From positions 1 through 14,697 of the forward strand of contig JASJGL010000076.1 in NCBI GenBank assembly GCA_033791545.1: a stretch of 14,697 nt of DNA, written 5' to 3'. Made by a program: the position numbers and the translations under genes. The notes beneath the pieces were generated by a model. It was not told the DNA's origin. It saw only the letters and a list, made by a program, of their open reading frames with translations, and searched no databases. Shown piece after piece: positions 6,143 through 13,628 of the stretch. Source of the stretch: Antarcticimicrobium sp033791545 (GTDB lineage Bacteria > Pseudomonadota > Alphaproteobacteria > Rhodobacterales > Rhodobacteraceae). Each line of letters opens with the position of its first letter. The stretch's first letter is position 1.

Positions 6143-8209
6143 TCATGCCTCCTGCGCCGCAGACCCGTCCCAGGGCCCGTAATACCGCAACACCTCCGCC
6201 GGCGGCGAGAGTTTGGACCACTCTGTGACAAAGGCGTCATAGGGTTTGGCCCGGGCCAGACGCGCCTTGCGGGCCGCATCGCGCCGCGCCGTGGTCCCGT
6301 CTTTGTCGGCCAACCCGGTGCGCCCGTCGATCTCGACGATATAGATGTCGCGCGCGGCCTCGGGCGAACAGCGACCGCTCGACACATCGCGCGCCACGGC
6401 ATCGGGATCGCGCTGCAGCGGATCGCCATATCCGGCACCGCCGGTGACCGGAACATAGAAGGTGTCGCCCCCCTCGTAGAGCGCGGGCGGATGCGCGACG
6501 CTGAGGTAATCGCGCGTGCCCTGCTCTGGCGTACCCCCGGGCGCATAAATCTCCTCCAACCGGCGCGGAAGATCGGCGCGCCCCTCTGCCATCAACCCGT
6601 CAAGATTGGAGCCGCGCACGGTTTGCACAAACGCCGGCGGTGCCGCGCGCCCGCCAAAGATCCCCAAGGTGGCCGGAAAATGCGATCCGAACCCCATTGA
6701 GCCGATGGCGACCATCGGCACCCCGTGCACCTTCAGTCCCATCCCCACGCCAGAGCCGCCCCGGTATTTCCCGTGGCCATAGGAATTGTTGAAAAAGTTG
6801 CGGAATGTGTACAGAAACGGGCGCTCTGCCTCTGTCGTCTCGACGTCGCCGCAATCGCTCATCGTGGCAAAGAACGCGCCTGCCACGTCAACCCCGTCAG
6901 CACCGGGCCGTCCGCCCGCGCCGGTGGCGTTGATCTCGGGGGTGATGTCAGCGATCGGTTCGCCCCATTGGTTGTAACCAGCGAAAACCGTCACCGCGAA
7001 CCCGGTGTGCCACGCCCCGACCGCACGGCTGGGATCGGTGGCATAGGTCATCTTGGCCCCCGTCATGAACATGCCCTGGGCAAAGGCAACCTGGGTGGCT
7101 GGCGCATAGGACACCGGCACATCCCCCTGCGCGTTGATGAAGCTGTTTTCGGGAAACTCCCAATCCACCGCCTCAAGCAGCCCGTTGTTTGCCGGCAGTT
7201 CCGGGAACAACCAGCCACAGGCATAGACCATGGCCATGCCGATGAGACCTTGGAAAAAGGTGTTCATGGGCCGGTCGGGCAATGTCGGAGACGACCCATG
7301 CAGGATCAGCTTGATCCGGTCGCCCTTCTTCTCGACGACCAGATTGATCTTGAGCAGCGCGGCTTCCGGCCCGGTGGTGTCGATGAAACGCGGCTGGCGA
7401 AAGATGCCGTCGTTCAGCGTCGCGACCTTGGCGCGCGCGGCTTCGCCGGTCTGTTGCAGGATGCGCCGCAGCCCCCCGACAAGGAAATCCGCCCCCGTCT
7501 CGGCCAGCGTCTCATGCACCCGCCGTTCCGCGATCCGCGAGGCGGCCAGCCGGGCCTTGATGTCCAGAACCATGGTGCGTGGGTCACGGGTCGAATTGGC
7601 CAACAGACCCAGCAGATCCTCTTTCAGCTCAAAGTTCTCGCCAATCTTGATCGGCGGGGACATCAGCCCCTCGTCATAGCGCGACTTTGCGCTGTTCACC
7701 ATGCCGCCGGGCTCAGAGCCGCCGCACTCGCCGGTGTGCACCGCCGCCCCGATAAAGCAGATCAGCTTGCCCTCCGAAAACACCGGCACGCAAAGCCCCA
7801 TATCGGCATTGTGCACGCCACCGTAATAGGGATCGTTGTAGAAGAAGGAGTCGCCCTCGTTCAGCCCGACGGTAGGGTCGTTGGCCAGATGCTTGATCAG
7901 GTATTTGACCGGCAACTGGCTTAGCACCGCGTGGTGATAGATGCCGGTGGCGCAGACCGCCAGATCGCCCTGCGCGGTATAGATCCCAAAGGCCACATCG
8001 CCCCAGCGCATCCCCGTGGACGCGCCGAGTTTCATGGTGGTTTCCTTGCCCTCAAGCGCGATCATCTGCATCTTGTGGGTGAATATCTCATAGTCCAGCG
8101 GGTCGAGCCCCGGCATCGTACGGGCCTCCCAATCGCTGGGCGGTTCGGGGCGCAGATGCTGTACGATCTCGGGATCGCGGCTGTACTTGATGGTGTTGAA
8201 AGCGTTCAT
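6143..8209 (-). CDS. HyuB-type subunit of ATP-dependent ketone carboxylase (beta)
   Basis: A protein of 688 residues of the hydantoinase B/oxoprolinase family, which also contains acetone carboxylase alpha (AcxB) and the HyuB-like subunit of acetophenone carboxylase. Seen are YNDPYYGGVHNADM (124-137), AAVHTGECGGSEPGG (155-169), glycine-rich YRGGSGVG (482-489), and GGAGYGDP (590-597) typical of the family C-terminus. In the carboxylases this subunit joins the enolate of the phosphorylated ketone to CO2 from carboxyphosphate; hydrolase members open rings instead. ATG at 8209 follows GGAGG with a 5-base spacer. It ends 4 bases before the ligase start. Presence with two HyuA genes and a gamma subunit argues for a carboxylase and against hydantoinase or oxoprolinase. 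The motif HTGECGG differs from the HHxDxGG I remember for hydrolases. Confidence 0.9.
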   Translation of the reverse strand: MNAFNTIKYSRDPEIVQHLRPEPPSDWEARTMPGLDPLDYEIFTHKMQMIALEGKETTMKLGASTGMRWGDVAFGIYTAQGDLAVCATGIYHHAVLSQLPVKYLIKHLANDPTVGLNEGDSFFYNDPYYGGVHNADMGLCVPVFSEGKLICFIGAAVHTGECGGSEPGGMVNSAKSRYDEGLMSPPIKIGENFELKEDLLGLLANSTRDPRTMVLDIKARLAASRIAERRVHETLAETGADFLVGGLRRILQQTGEAARAKVATLNDGIFRQPRFIDTTGPEAALLKINLVVEKKGDRIKLILHGSSPTLPDRPMNTFFQGLIGMAMVYACGWLFPELPANNGLLEAVDWEFPENSFINAQGDVPVSYAPATQVAFAQGMFMTGAKMTYATDPSRAVGAWHTGFAVTVFAGYNQWGEPIADITPEINATGAGGRPGADGVDVAGAFFATMSDCGDVETTEAERPFLYTFRNFFNNSYGHGKYRGGSGVGMGLKVHGVPMVAIGSMGFGSHFPATLGIFGGRAAPPAFVQTVRGSNLDGLMAEGRADLPRRLEEIYAPGGTPEQGTRDYLSVAHPPALYEGGDTFYVPVTGGAGYGDPLQRDPDAVARDVSSGRCSPEAARDIYIVEIDGRTGLADKDGTTARRDAARKARLARAKPYDAFVTEWSKLSPPAEVLRYYGPWDGSAAQEA

Positions 8210-8214
8210 GTTAT

Positions 8215-8219
8215 CCTCC
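8215..8219 (-). promoter_or_regulatory. ribosome binding site of the HyuB gene
   Basis: GGAGG on the minus strand, 5 bases before ATG 8209, fixes this start over longer upstream reading. It lies 10 bases beyond a strong GC-rich hairpin in the spacer. Confidence 0.8.
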
Positions 8220-8229
8220 CTGCCGCGGA

Positions 8230-8271
8230 CCGCCCCCTCCCCGCCGGTGTGGCGGGTCGGGGCGGGGGCGG
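8230..8271 (-). repeat. strong GC hairpin between HyuA-1 and HyuB genes
   Basis: CCGCCCCC (8230-8237) pairs perfectly with GGGGGCGG (8264-8271). Inside it CCCGCC (8240-8245) pairs with GGCGGG (8251-8256) around the loop GGTGT. The structure fills most of the 68-base spacer, the longest gap between the structural genes. No T-run follows on the minus strand, so a full terminator is unlikely. It may stabilise or partly attenuate the message and set the ratio of the two subunits. Confidence 0.6.
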
Positions 8272-8277
8272 CTGTTC

Positions 8278-10416
8278 TCAGTCGGCCTTGACGGTGACGA
8301 TGCCGTTGCGGAACTCGTTCATGCGATAGCTCCATCCCGGATCGATCACATAGGTCGTATCCGGGGCCTCGATGATCGCGGGGCCGGCGATCGTGTCGCC
8401 CGGCGCAAGCGCGGTCCAGTCATGGATCGGCGTCTCCACCAGCCCCTGAGCGGGATCGAAACAAGCCAAACGAGTGGCCTGTGCGACGGCATCGCGCGGC
8501 GGGTTGTCGCCTACACCGATCAGTTTGCGCGGCTCTTGGTGCACCCGCGCGGTGACAAACACCGCCTCGATATTGATCCCCCCCGACGGAAAGGCCGCCT
8601 CAGGCGAATAGATCTCGGCATATTGCTGTTCAAAGAGGCCACATAGCGCCTCGATATCCGCGACCCCATCAAAGCCCAGCTTCGGCGCGGTCACCCGCGT
8701 CAGGTGAAATTGCGAGCCATAGCGCATATCGAATTCAAGCGTGAAACCGATCCGGTCCTCGTCGAACCCTTCAAGCTTGAGATCGCGCATGGCCTTGTCG
8801 GTCAACTCTGCGATCAAGGCGTTGAGCGGCGCACAATCGGCCAGATGCGACTGGTCCATGAAGTTGAACACCCGAAAGCTGCGCGACTGTTCCCAGACCT
8901 GACGGATTTCCATGCTGGATGCGCCAAATGCCCCGGAAACCGAGGACATCGCCGGCACGATCACGGTATTCGCGCCGATATGGCGGGCAAAGCCACAGGC
9001 ATGCCCCGCCCCGGCCCCGCCGCAGGCAAAGACGACGAACTTGCGCGGATTGTGCCCTTTGAGCGCGACCTCGTTGAACATCTCTTGCCCCATGCGCGCA
9101 TCGACCAGCCGTCGGATGCGCCACGCGGCCTCAAGCGTGGAAATCCCAAGTGGCTGCGCAATCTTCTCCTCGATCACCTCTTCCGAGGCGTCCGGATCCA
9201 GCAACATGGCCCCGCCGAGATAGTTGTCGGGGTTGATATAGCCCAGCACCAGATCGGCATCGGTCACGGTCGGGGACGTGCCGCCCTGGTCGTAACAGGC
9301 TGGACCGGGAACCGAGCCTGCCGATTGCGGCCCGACCTCCAACTGTCCGCCCATCGCGGTGTTGATCCACGCGATCGAGCCGCCACCGGCCCCGATCGAC
9401 TTGACCTCGATCGCTGGAATGTTGGTCCGCCAGCGGTCGATCACCGGGATGAAATCCTGCGCCTTGAGGGTGCCGCCCGCCAACACCCCGATATCGAACG
9501 AGGTGCCGCCCATGTCGGCAAAGATGATGTTCTTGTGCCCCTCTTGCGCGCCGATCAGCGACGCGCCGTACATACCCGCCACCGGGCCGGCATTGTGGGT
9601 CAGAACCGCACGGGTGCGCGACACTTTCTTGGACCCGCCGGTGTTGTGCACCAGAATAAGCGGCCGACGATAGTTGGCCCGGCGCAGGTTAGTGGTGAGA
9701 TCGCCCAGCTCCTGCGTCATCACGCCATGGATATAGGCATTGACCAACGCGGTCATGGTCCGGGTATATTCCCCCGCCTTGGGCGAGACCTCGCTGGCCA
9801 GCGTCACCGGCATCGAGCCAAGGAACTCTTCGGGATATTCCTCTTCGATGATGCGGCGGACCTCGCGCTCATGCGCGGGGTTCAAAAACGACCACATCAG
9901 CGACACGACGATCCCCTGCACGCCCTGATCGACCAGTTTCTGCAGCTGTTCGCGCACCTCGTCGGGGTCCAGCGGACGCACCGCTGCGCCGTGGCAATCC
10001 ATCCTTTCGGACAGGCCCACCACCATTTCCGGCGGCACCAGCGGCGCCGGTTTGGCGATGGTGGCCATGTCGCGGATCTCGTGCAGCGCCATGCCGTCGG
10101 CCCAGCTGCGGCTGCGCCCGATAAAGATCGTGTCTTCGAACCCGGCGGTGGTGATCAGACCCAGCCGCGGCCCCTTGCGCTCAATCAACGCGTTGGTGCC
10201 GATGGTGGTCGAATAGCGTAGCGCCTCCACGTTGCCCAGAAACGTCTCGGGGTCCTGTCCGGCGCGGGTGCCAAGATCCTTGAGCCCCCGGATCAGCCCG
10301 ACCGACAGGTCATAGTGGGTGGTGGGGGTCTTGGCGGTGATCAGACCGCCATCCGCGCCGATCGCGCAGAGGTCGGTGAAGGTGCCGCCGATGTCGATGC
10401 CAACATCATATGTCAT
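8278..10416 (-). CDS. HyuA-type ATP-binding carboxylase subunit, copy 1 (alpha')
   Basis: A protein of 712 residues of the hydantoinase A/acetone carboxylase beta family with the actin-like ATPase fold. Seen are DIGGTFTD (8-15), TIGTNALIERKG (71-82), NAGPVAGMYGA (275-285), ADMGGTSFDIG (300-310), GAGGGSIAW (342-350), GPACYDQGGTSPTVTDADL (371-389) and FACGGAGAGHAC (463-474). In acetone and acetophenone carboxylases such subunits use ATP to phosphorylate bicarbonate or the ketone. ATG at 10416 follows AGGAGG by 8 bases and places the first motif at residue 8. It is longer than the other HyuA copy by 55 residues and shares its motif order, so the two are paralogues. It lies 28 bases after the 268-residue protein. 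Confidence 0.92.
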   Translation of the reverse strand: MTYDVGIDIGGTFTDLCAIGADGGLITAKTPTTHYDLSVGLIRGLKDLGTRAGQDPETFLGNVEALRYSTTIGTNALIERKGPRLGLITTAGFEDTIFIGRSRSWADGMALHEIRDMATIAKPAPLVPPEMVVGLSERMDCHGAAVRPLDPDEVREQLQKLVDQGVQGIVVSLMWSFLNPAHEREVRRIIEEEYPEEFLGSMPVTLASEVSPKAGEYTRTMTALVNAYIHGVMTQELGDLTTNLRRANYRRPLILVHNTGGSKKVSRTRAVLTHNAGPVAGMYGASLIGAQEGHKNIIFADMGGTSFDIGVLAGGTLKAQDFIPVIDRWRTNIPAIEVKSIGAGGGSIAWINTAMGGQLEVGPQSAGSVPGPACYDQGGTSPTVTDADLVLGYINPDNYLGGAMLLDPDASEEVIEEKIAQPLGISTLEAAWRIRRLVDARMGQEMFNEVALKGHNPRKFVVFACGGAGAGHACGFARHIGANTVIVPAMSSVSGAFGASSMEIRQVWEQSRSFRVFNFMDQSHLADCAPLNALIAELTDKAMRDLKLEGFDEDRIGFTLEFDMRYGSQFHLTRVTAPKLGFDGVADIEALCGLFEQQYAEIYSPEAAFPSGGINIEAVFVTARVHQEPRKLIGVGDNPPRDAVAQATRLACFDPAQGLVETPIHDWTALAPGDTIAGPAIIEAPDTTYVIDPGWSYRMNEFRNGIVTVKAD

Positions 10417-10444
10417 GGTTGTCTCCTCCTGTTGGGCGCGCAAC

Positions 10445-11251
10445 TCAGGCGCGGACCCGTATCCCTTGCACCGCGGTGCGGATCGCCTCCGGGCTCGCCA
10501 CGCCCGCCCCTGCGATGCGGCCCGATACGATAAGCGTTTCTGCGCTTTGGCGGGCCGCCTCCATGGCGTTGCGGACCTCGCGAGTGAACGTCTCCTCCAC
10601 GCTCCAGTCCGGTGCGATGGCGCGCGCGCGCTCTGTTGATCCCGGCGCATCCGGATCGCCAAACGCCAGATCCGGCGCGGTCGGGCCGGACATGCCCGGC
10701 TGGGCGGGGCACATGCCCTTGAGAATGTCGTAATGCTCGGCCAGCCGTTTCAGCGCCCCATAAAGCCGGGCAAGCGCGCGGCTACCGGCCTGATCCGGGC
10801 TGGCTTTGGGATCGGCCAGCACGATGATGTCAGGGCGCAGATTGGCGATGGCCTCGAACTCCGCGATCATCGCGGGTTTGATGGTCTTGAGCGCGGCATC
10901 CACGTTGCCGCCGATCTCCAGCGCCCGGGCCAGCGGGCCGCGCAGTTCGACCACCACACCCAGCCCGGCAATGCGGGCCGCCGCGATGGCCCGGGTCGCG
11001 GCATCGTGCAGAAACTCTGACCCGAAATCGGCGCCCCCATCCGGGGCCAACGCCGAAATCCAGACCGCATCCGCCTCCAGAAAACGGGCCGCCGACAGGC
11101 AGGCATCGGCCAGACCCTGCGCGCTCGCCCGCAGGTCTTCCGGGGCGCGCCCATCCAGCCGCGCCCCCAGCGCGGCCGCAGAGGGCATCACGATCGGCTC
11201 TGGCCAGACCTCGGCCCGGCGCAGCGCGGTGATCGCCGCCTGCCCGCTCAT
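10445..11251 (-). CDS. unrecognised 268-residue protein within the carboxylase set
   Basis: I do not recognise a family. The protein is 268 residues, Ala-rich, without signal peptide or membrane span. Hydrophobic strand-like segments GLGVVVELRGPL (96-107), RPDIIVLADPKAS (139-151) and AETLIVSGRIAGAG (237-250) alternate with helices, suggesting an alpha/beta fold. Other notable parts are APDGGADFGSEFLHDA (69-84) and GMCPAQPGMSGPTAPD (179-194). The start overlaps the gamma stop in an ATGA of four bases, so translation is coupled, and it sits between two catalytic subunit genes. Acetophenone carboxylase of Aromatoleum has a fifth, loosely bound subunit (ApcE), of roughly 34 kDa as I remember it; position and size make this an analogue candidate, but no homology is claimed. 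It may be an accessory or assembly factor. Confidence 0.8.
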   Translation of the reverse strand: MSGQAAITALRRAEVWPEPIVMPSAAALGARLDGRAPEDLRASAQGLADACLSAARFLEADAVWISALAPDGGADFGSEFLHDAATRAIAAARIAGLGVVVELRGPLARALEIGGNVDAALKTIKPAMIAEFEAIANLRPDIIVLADPKASPDQAGSRALARLYGALKRLAEHYDILKGMCPAQPGMSGPTAPDLAFGDPDAPGSTERARAIAPDWSVEETFTREVRNAMEAARQSAETLIVSGRIAGAGVASPEAIRTAVQGIRVRA

Positions 11252-11589
11252 GATGCGCTGCCCGACGCGCGGCGTGCCTTGAGCGCGTCGATATCAAGCT
11301 CGATATCATGGGTCAGCGGATGCCCCGGCGGCACATATTCGTTTTCCAGCACCGTGCCGCAATTCGGGCAATAGAATTCCACCAACCGACAGAAATCCGG
11401 GTTCGGCATAAAGCTGACAGCCGCCCCTTCCAACATCGGCGGATGCGCCTCTTTCATCGGCACCTCGGCGACCATGCAACCGGTCTTGTAATTCTCTCGC
11501 GCCTTGGCAAGGCGATGACCACAGGCGACACAGCACCAGTCCTCGCGATCAAGGTCGATGGACAGGTTTTCGGTGATACGAACAGTCAT
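11248..11589 (-). CDS. zinc-binding gamma subunit of acetone/acetophenone carboxylase type
   Basis: A protein of 113 residues resembling acetone carboxylase gamma (PF08882). Two CxxC pairs, Cys20/Cys23 in WCCVACGH and Cys74/Cys77 in FYCPNCGT, should bind one structural zinc; Cys19, Cys38 and Cys67 are extra. The segments CGHRL, NYKTG, EFYCPNCG and PPGHPLTHDIELDI follow the pattern of the family core. Acetone carboxylase gamma is longer (about 165 residues), with an N-terminal part missing here; the small acetophenone subunit is about 15 kDa, which fits better. ATG at 11589 is preceded by GGAGGG with 7 bases spacing and lies 3 bases after the HyuA-2 stop. It is the marker that separates carboxylase from hydantoinase clusters. 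Its 3' end overlaps the next start. Confidence 0.9.
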   Translation of the reverse strand: MTVRITENLSIDLDREDWCCVACGHRLAKARENYKTGCMVAEVPMKEAHPPMLEGAAVSFMPNPDFCRLVEFYCPNCGTVLENEYVPPGHPLTHDIELDIDALKARRASGSAS

Positions 11590-11592
11590 GGA

Positions 11593-13566
11593 TCAGCCCT
11601 CCGTCAGTATGAGATTGGAGAAACGGTCAATCGCCGCAGTCCAGCCCGGCGCGACCCAAACGGTTGTCTTGGCGCTTTCCAGAAGGACCGGCCCGACGCA
11701 GACATGGCCCGGCTCCATCCGCTCCAGATCGAACACCAACACCCTGCCGCGCGCGCCGTCGGCCGCAACGACCACGTCGCGCTGCCCGGTCTGGGCACTG
11801 CTCGCATCAGAGCCGGTCTCTGGCCTCTCCTCAAAGCTGAAATGCGGCACCGGCGCCGACACGAAAAGACCGACCGCGTTCATCTCGATCGCATCGGGCA
11901 TCTGCGCCAGGATCGCCGCGTGCAGCGCCGCATGGGCTGGCTCTGCCGTCGGATCGGAGACATCGACGCGAACACGCCCTTCGGTTCCGTCAGCGCGGCG
12001 CAGAAACGCGTCCAACTGCCACAACAGGCTGGCGGTATCAAAGCCTTCACCGCGCATGTCGCGCAGGGCGGCAGCCTGCATCTCGCCCACCGCAGCTTTC
12101 ACCGTATTGCGCAAAGCCGGGTCCTCGCGGTCGGCATTGACCGCGCGCAAATAGCTGTGCCCCACATCCATGAGCGAGGAGGAAAAGGCCGAGAACACCG
12201 CCGAATACGGCGTGATCGCGATCTTCTTCAGCCCAGCCGTCTCGGCCACGCGGCAGGCATGAAGCGGCCCGGCACCGCCATAGACGGTCAACAGCGGGGT
12301 ACCACCGACCGCTTGCCCCCTCAACGCGCCGATGGCTTGCCCCACCTCGCGATCAACCTCGGAAATCACCGCAAGCGCGGCCTCCTCCACGGTCAGGCCC
12401 AACGGCCCGGCCAAGACCCGTTCGACCGCCGCGCGCGCCTTGTCCGCGTCAAGCTTGCGCGCGCCGCCAAGAAAGTTGTCCGGGTCGATCCGGCCCAGCA
12501 CAAGGTTGGCGTCGGTCACGGTTGGCTCGCTCCCGCCCAGCCCGAAACAGGCCGGCCCCGGCATCGCCCCCGCCGAGCGAGGTCCGACAAAAAGCCTCCC
12601 GTCCCGCACCCCGGCGATAGAGCCGCCGCCAGCCCCCAGCGCCTGAACCTCGTTCATCGGCACATTGGTGCGATAGCCTTCGATCTCGGGGCGCAGGGCG
12701 ACGTTCAGCCGCCCGTTGCTGACCAGACCGATATCGAAAGAGGTGCCCCCCATATCGGCCGAAATCACATCGGTTTCGCCATAAAGATCAGCCACCGCGC
12801 GCGCGCCCACCAGCCCTGCGGCGGGGCCGGAGTTATAGGTGCTGATCGCACGGGTCTTGGCCACACGGGCCACCGCGCCATCATTGTGACCGATCAAAAA
12901 CGGCCCGCGATAGCGCAGCCCGCGCAACTCCTGCTCGGCCTTGTAGAGCAGACGCGCCAGACGGCTGTGAGAATAGGCCGAGATGACAGCGCTGTTGATG
13001 CGCTCGCCATAGCCGTCGCGCACAGTGATATCCGAGGACAGGAACACCGGGATGGAGCCCAGAAAATCGCGCGGGTATTCCCGCTTGATCGTCTCACGGA
13101 CCGCCCGCTCACGCGACGGGTCGATTTCGCTGCCCGCCAGTGCGATGACAAGACATTGCGCCCCGGCATCAATCAGATCCTGCGCATGACCCAGAACCTG
13201 ATCAAGCGGCATGTCAGGGGTGATTTCGACCAGCATGTCCGGCTCGATGATCCCATATCCCTCGCCCCCTTCGAGCGGGGCCAGCGCGCTGGCACCCTGT
13301 GACAGGATCAACCCGATCTTGGCGCCGCTGCGCTCGATCAGCGCGTTGGTGCCCACGGTACTGGCGAACCGGATCACATCGGTCTGCTCAAGGAACCTTT
13401 CGACCGGCAGCGCCACCGCATCGGCTCCAGCCTTGATGCAGTTCAGAAAACACTCGGTCAGATCATGCGGGGTGGTGGGCGTCTTGACCGCGTGGGCGAT
13501 CCCCTCCCCGGCCACGAACCCATCGGTGAACGTGCCCCCGGTGTCGATATCTATGGTGTATCCCAA
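11593..13566 (-). CDS. HyuA-type ATP-binding carboxylase subunit, copy 2 (alpha)
   Basis: A protein of 657 residues, paralogue of the HyuA copy at 8278-10416. Seen are DIDTGGTFTDG (6-16), STVGTNALIERSGAKIG (69-85), NSGPAAGLVGA (245-255), ADMGGTSFDIG (270-280), GAGGGSIAG (311-319) and GPACFGLGGSEPTVTDA (337-353). All ATPase-fold motifs look intact, so both copies could hydrolyse ATP, as in acetophenone carboxylase, which spends two ATP per turnover. It starts with TTG at 13566: GGAGG lies 5 bases upstream, and any later Met would remove the GGTFTD motif at residues 10-15. First structural gene of the operon, 62 bases after the TetR gene and 3 bases before the gamma subunit. The size matches the smaller of the two acetophenone carboxylase HyuA-like subunits (about 70 kDa). 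Confidence 0.92.
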   Translation of the reverse strand: MGYTIDIDTGGTFTDGFVAGEGIAHAVKTPTTPHDLTECFLNCIKAGADAVALPVERFLEQTDVIRFASTVGTNALIERSGAKIGLILSQGASALAPLEGGEGYGIIEPDMLVEITPDMPLDQVLGHAQDLIDAGAQCLVIALAGSEIDPSRERAVRETIKREYPRDFLGSIPVFLSSDITVRDGYGERINSAVISAYSHSRLARLLYKAEQELRGLRYRGPFLIGHNDGAVARVAKTRAISTYNSGPAAGLVGARAVADLYGETDVISADMGGTSFDIGLVSNGRLNVALRPEIEGYRTNVPMNEVQALGAGGGSIAGVRDGRLFVGPRSAGAMPGPACFGLGGSEPTVTDANLVLGRIDPDNFLGGARKLDADKARAAVERVLAGPLGLTVEEAALAVISEVDREVGQAIGALRGQAVGGTPLLTVYGGAGPLHACRVAETAGLKKIAITPYSAVFSAFSSSLMDVGHSYLRAVNADREDPALRNTVKAAVGEMQAAALRDMRGEGFDTASLLWQLDAFLRRADGTEGRVRVDVSDPTAEPAHAALHAAILAQMPDAIEMNAVGLFVSAPVPHFSFEERPETGSDASSAQTGQRDVVVAADGARGRVLVFDLERMEPGHVCVGPVLLESAKTTVWVAPGWTAAIDRFSNLILTEG

Positions 13567-13583
13567 TTCTTCCTCCCTTCTGT

Positions 13584-13596
13584 GCGGATGATCCGC
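13584..13596. promoter_or_regulatory. inverted repeat before the HyuA-2 gene
   Basis: GCGGAT and ATCCGC around a single G, a perfect 6-bp dyad, 17 bases upstream of the TTG start and just before its ribosome site. The one-base centre does not allow a good hairpin, so it would be a protein site rather than RNA structure. Could also be chance in GC-rich DNA. Confidence 0.25.
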
Positions 13597-13628
13597 CCAG
13601 CTCTTTTCCGTCCGGGTCCGGCGCGCGC

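Noticed and set aside
4633..6228. Plus-strand open frame of about 530 codons opposite the CoA ligase gene
   Set aside because: Antisense of a gene with all main adenylate-forming motifs; its composition is that of a GC-rich shadow.
8704..10221. Plus-strand open frame of about 505 codons opposite the HyuA-1 gene
   Set aside because: Same reasons: antisense of a well-supported gene, His- and Arg-rich, no motif.
6143..10416. HyuA plus HyuB as a hydantoinase (N-methylhydantoinase) or 5-oxoprolinase pair
   Set aside because: The acetone/acetophenone carboxylase-type gamma gene, a second HyuA, and the CoA ligase and thiolase downstream fit a ketone carboxylase; no carbamoylase, racemase or amino acid genes are nearby.
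11308..13302. Very long plus-strand open frame (over 660 codons) opposite the HyuA-2 gene
   Set aside because: The product is rich in Arg, His, Gln and Pro with no family motif, as expected from the antisense of a GC-rich gene. The minus-strand frame has full HyuA motifs.
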